Origin: Acidimicrobiales bacterium | Lineage (GTDB): Bacteria; Actinomycetota; Acidimicrobiia; Acidimicrobiales; SHLQ01 | Length of the DNA: 6,108 nucleotides | NCBI GenBank assembly: GCA_013002375.1 | Contig: JABDJW010000371.1 | Coordinates: 1 to 6,108, forward strand | Direction: 5' to 3' | Shown here: positions 4,991 to 6,108 of the stretch, piece after piece | Layout of the letters: every line of letters begins with the position of its first letter | Position numbering within the stretch: position 1 is the stretch's first letter | Program-made: the position numbers and the translations under genes | Notes under the pieces: generated by a model | Database searches by the model: none | The model's input: only the letters and a program-made list of their open reading frames with translations | Told to the model about the DNA's origin: nothing

Positions 4991-6066
4991 AACGCCTTCT
5001 GGCCCTGCTCTTGGTGTTTGGCTTGATCGCCGCCGCCTGTGGCAGCGATGACGACGACGACAACGGTGACACCGGCTCGGCAACGACCGCACCGTCGGAT
5101 GACATGACCGACGACATGACCGACGACATGATGACGCCGGACGTGCTCAACGTCGCCTACTTCGAGCAATGGCCGACCCCGAACCAGGCTGGTCAAGAAG
5201 ACGGCAGCTTCGAAGAGGCGGTCGGCGTCCCGATCAACTGGATTCCGCTCGGCACCGGCGGTCAGATGGCCGAGGCCATGCTGTCCGGCGACGTGGACAT
5301 CGCCTACTCGATGGGCCTGACCCCGTTCGCGAACAACGTCAATGGTGGCGCCGACCTGAAGATGGTCGGTGTCGCGGTGTCGTACTCCGAAGCCGACAAC
5401 TGCGTGGCGCAGGGAAGCCTCGGGGTCACCAAGGAGAACGCCAGCGAGACCCTGGTCGGCGCGAAGATCATGTCGCCGACCGGCAACATCACCCACTTCA
5501 AGCTGCTGTCGACGCTCGAGTTCTTCGGGATCAGCCTCGACGACATCGAGTTCATCGCCAATGACGATGGTGCGGCGATCGCCGCGGCATTCGAGTCGGG
5601 CGAGATCGACGTCGGCTGCGCGTTTGGTGGCCCGGTCGTCAACATGCTCGACAACGGTGGCAACGTGATCCTCACCGGTGCCGAAGCCGAATCCGATCTC
5701 GGCATCTTCACCTACGACATCGTGGCCATCCCGAGTGGGTTCGGTGAGACCTATCCCGACGTCGTGACGAGTTTCCTCGCCGCGACCGAGGACTTCAACA
5801 ACAAGTGGGCGGCCAACGCCGAAGAATGGAACCCGATCATCGCCCAGGCCGCTGGTATGGAGGATGTCGGAAACTTCCTGGCCGGCGACCTGTGGTTCGC
5901 CTTCCCGTCGATCGCCGATCAGCTCGGACCCGATTGGTTGGGCGGCGCCGCGGCCGACAACATGGCGGCTCAGGTGCAGACCTTCGTCGACCTCGGCCTC
6001 ATCGAGAGCATCATCGATGATTTCGGTGCCACCGTCGACCCGAGCTTCCTCGAAGCCGTCGGGTAG
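4987..6066 (+). CDS. ABC-transporter substrate-binding lipoprotein, TauA/SsuA-like
   Basis: This 359-aa exported lipoprotein is the extracellular solute receptor of an ABC importer. Residues 1-18 form a short lipoprotein signal peptide (Lys2-Arg3, a hydrophobic core, lipobox IAAAC), so Cys18 should be lipidated and anchored in the membrane. Residues 19-50 form a very acidic flexible linker (five Asp in a row, then DDMT repeats). From about residue 52 a type II periplasmic-binding fold begins: LNVAYFEQWP at 54-63; GGQMAEAMLSGDVDIAYSMG at 91-110, the usual 'sample by increments, low-level presence' helix of TauA/SsuA/NMT1-like proteins; SPTGNITHFKLLSTLEFFGI at 163-182, which resembles the TauA segment with a conserved Thr-His; and AAAFESGEIDVGCAFGGPVV at 199-218. 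The taurine/sulfonate/nitrate-type group fits best; the ligand is uncertain. Permease and ATPase genes are expected beyond the right edge but are not visible. Upstream is the aminotransferase gene in the same orientation, supporting uptake of that enzyme's substrate. Confidence 0.88.
   Translation: MKRLLALLLVFGLIAAACGSDDDDDNGDTGSATTAPSDDMTDDMTDDMMTPDVLNVAYFEQWPTPNQAGQEDGSFEEAVGVPINWIPLGTGGQMAEAMLSGDVDIAYSMGLTPFANNVNGGADLKMVGVAVSYSEADNCVAQGSLGVTKENASETLVGAKIMSPTGNITHFKLLSTLEFFGISLDDIEFIANDDGAAIAAAFESGEIDVGCAFGGPVVNMLDNGGNVILTGAEAESDLGIFTYDIVAIPSGFGETYPDVVTSFLAATEDFNNKWAANAEEWNPIIAQAAGMEDVGNFLAGDLWFAFPSIADQLGPDWLGGAAADNMAAQVQTFVDLGLIESIIDDFGATVDPSFLEAVG
5098..5133 (+). repeat. 12-bp tandem repeat encoding the DDMT linker
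   Basis: Three consecutive 12-bp units of the form GAYGACATGACC (the last ending in ATG) encode DDMT, DDMT, DDMM at residues 38-49 of the lipoprotein. The repeat lengthens the acidic tether between the lipidated cysteine and the binding domain. Such in-frame repeats can change copy number by slippage without breaking the gene. Confidence 0.75.
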
Positions 6067-6108
6067 TTCGCACACAATCAGCATCGTGTGATGAACTGAG
6101 CGGACCGT

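Noticed and set aside
4663..6084. A 473-codon minus-strand open frame opposite the lipoprotein gene
   Set aside because: It is antisense to a clear lipoprotein with signal peptide and strong ribosome site; its His/Asp/Arg/Val-rich composition is what the complement of high-GC codons gives, and it shows no domain.
6070..6091. CACAC/GTGTG stem after the lipoprotein stop as a terminator
   Set aside because: Only 5 bp with a 10-nt loop and no T-run; the window ends 17 bases later, so its role cannot be judged.

Overview
The window looks like chromosomal DNA from a high-GC actinobacterium. The coding regions have strongly G/C-biased third positions. The solute-binding lipoprotein has the 'AAACGSDDDDD' start (lipobox cysteine followed by an acidic linker) that I associate with Acidimicrobiia such as Ilumatobacter relatives. 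That placement is inference; no rRNA or other marker is present.

Layout. (1) Positions 2-469, plus strand: the effector-binding half of a LysR-type regulator, cut by the left edge. (2) Positions 471-668: a 198-bp, nearly symmetrical nested palindrome made of four 28-bp units, filling the gap between two convergent stop codons. (3) Positions 671-3145, minus strand: an 824-aa FAD oxidoreductase fused to a GcvT-like folate domain, of the dimethylglycine/sarcosine dehydrogenase family. (4) Positions 3146-3347: a 202-bp divergent control region with a spaced inverted repeat, a plausible promoter and overlapping small palindromes. (5) Positions 3348-4718, plus strand: a 456-aa class III PLP aminotransferase of the omega-amino acid:pyruvate type. 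(6) Positions 4719-4986: a 268-bp leader region with a good -10 box, several hairpins and a possible 28-codon leader ORF whose stop overlaps the next start (ATGA). (7) Positions 4987-6066, plus strand: a TauA/SsuA-like ABC-transporter substrate-binding lipoprotein. Transporter permease and ATPase genes probably lie beyond the right edge.

Together the genes read as an uptake-and-catabolism locus for a small amine. The lipoprotein would capture the solute, the FAD/GcvT enzyme would oxidatively remove N-methyl groups and pass the one-carbon unit to tetrahydrofolate, and the aminotransferase would remove the amino group of an omega-amino compound. A TauA-like binding protein beside an omega-aminotransferase suggests taurine or a relative. 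An adjacent N-demethylating enzyme raises the possibility of an N-methylated amino-sulfonate or omega-amino acid. The substrate cannot be fixed from sequence alone. The enzyme families are well known; the most unusual structure is the 198-bp palindromic element.
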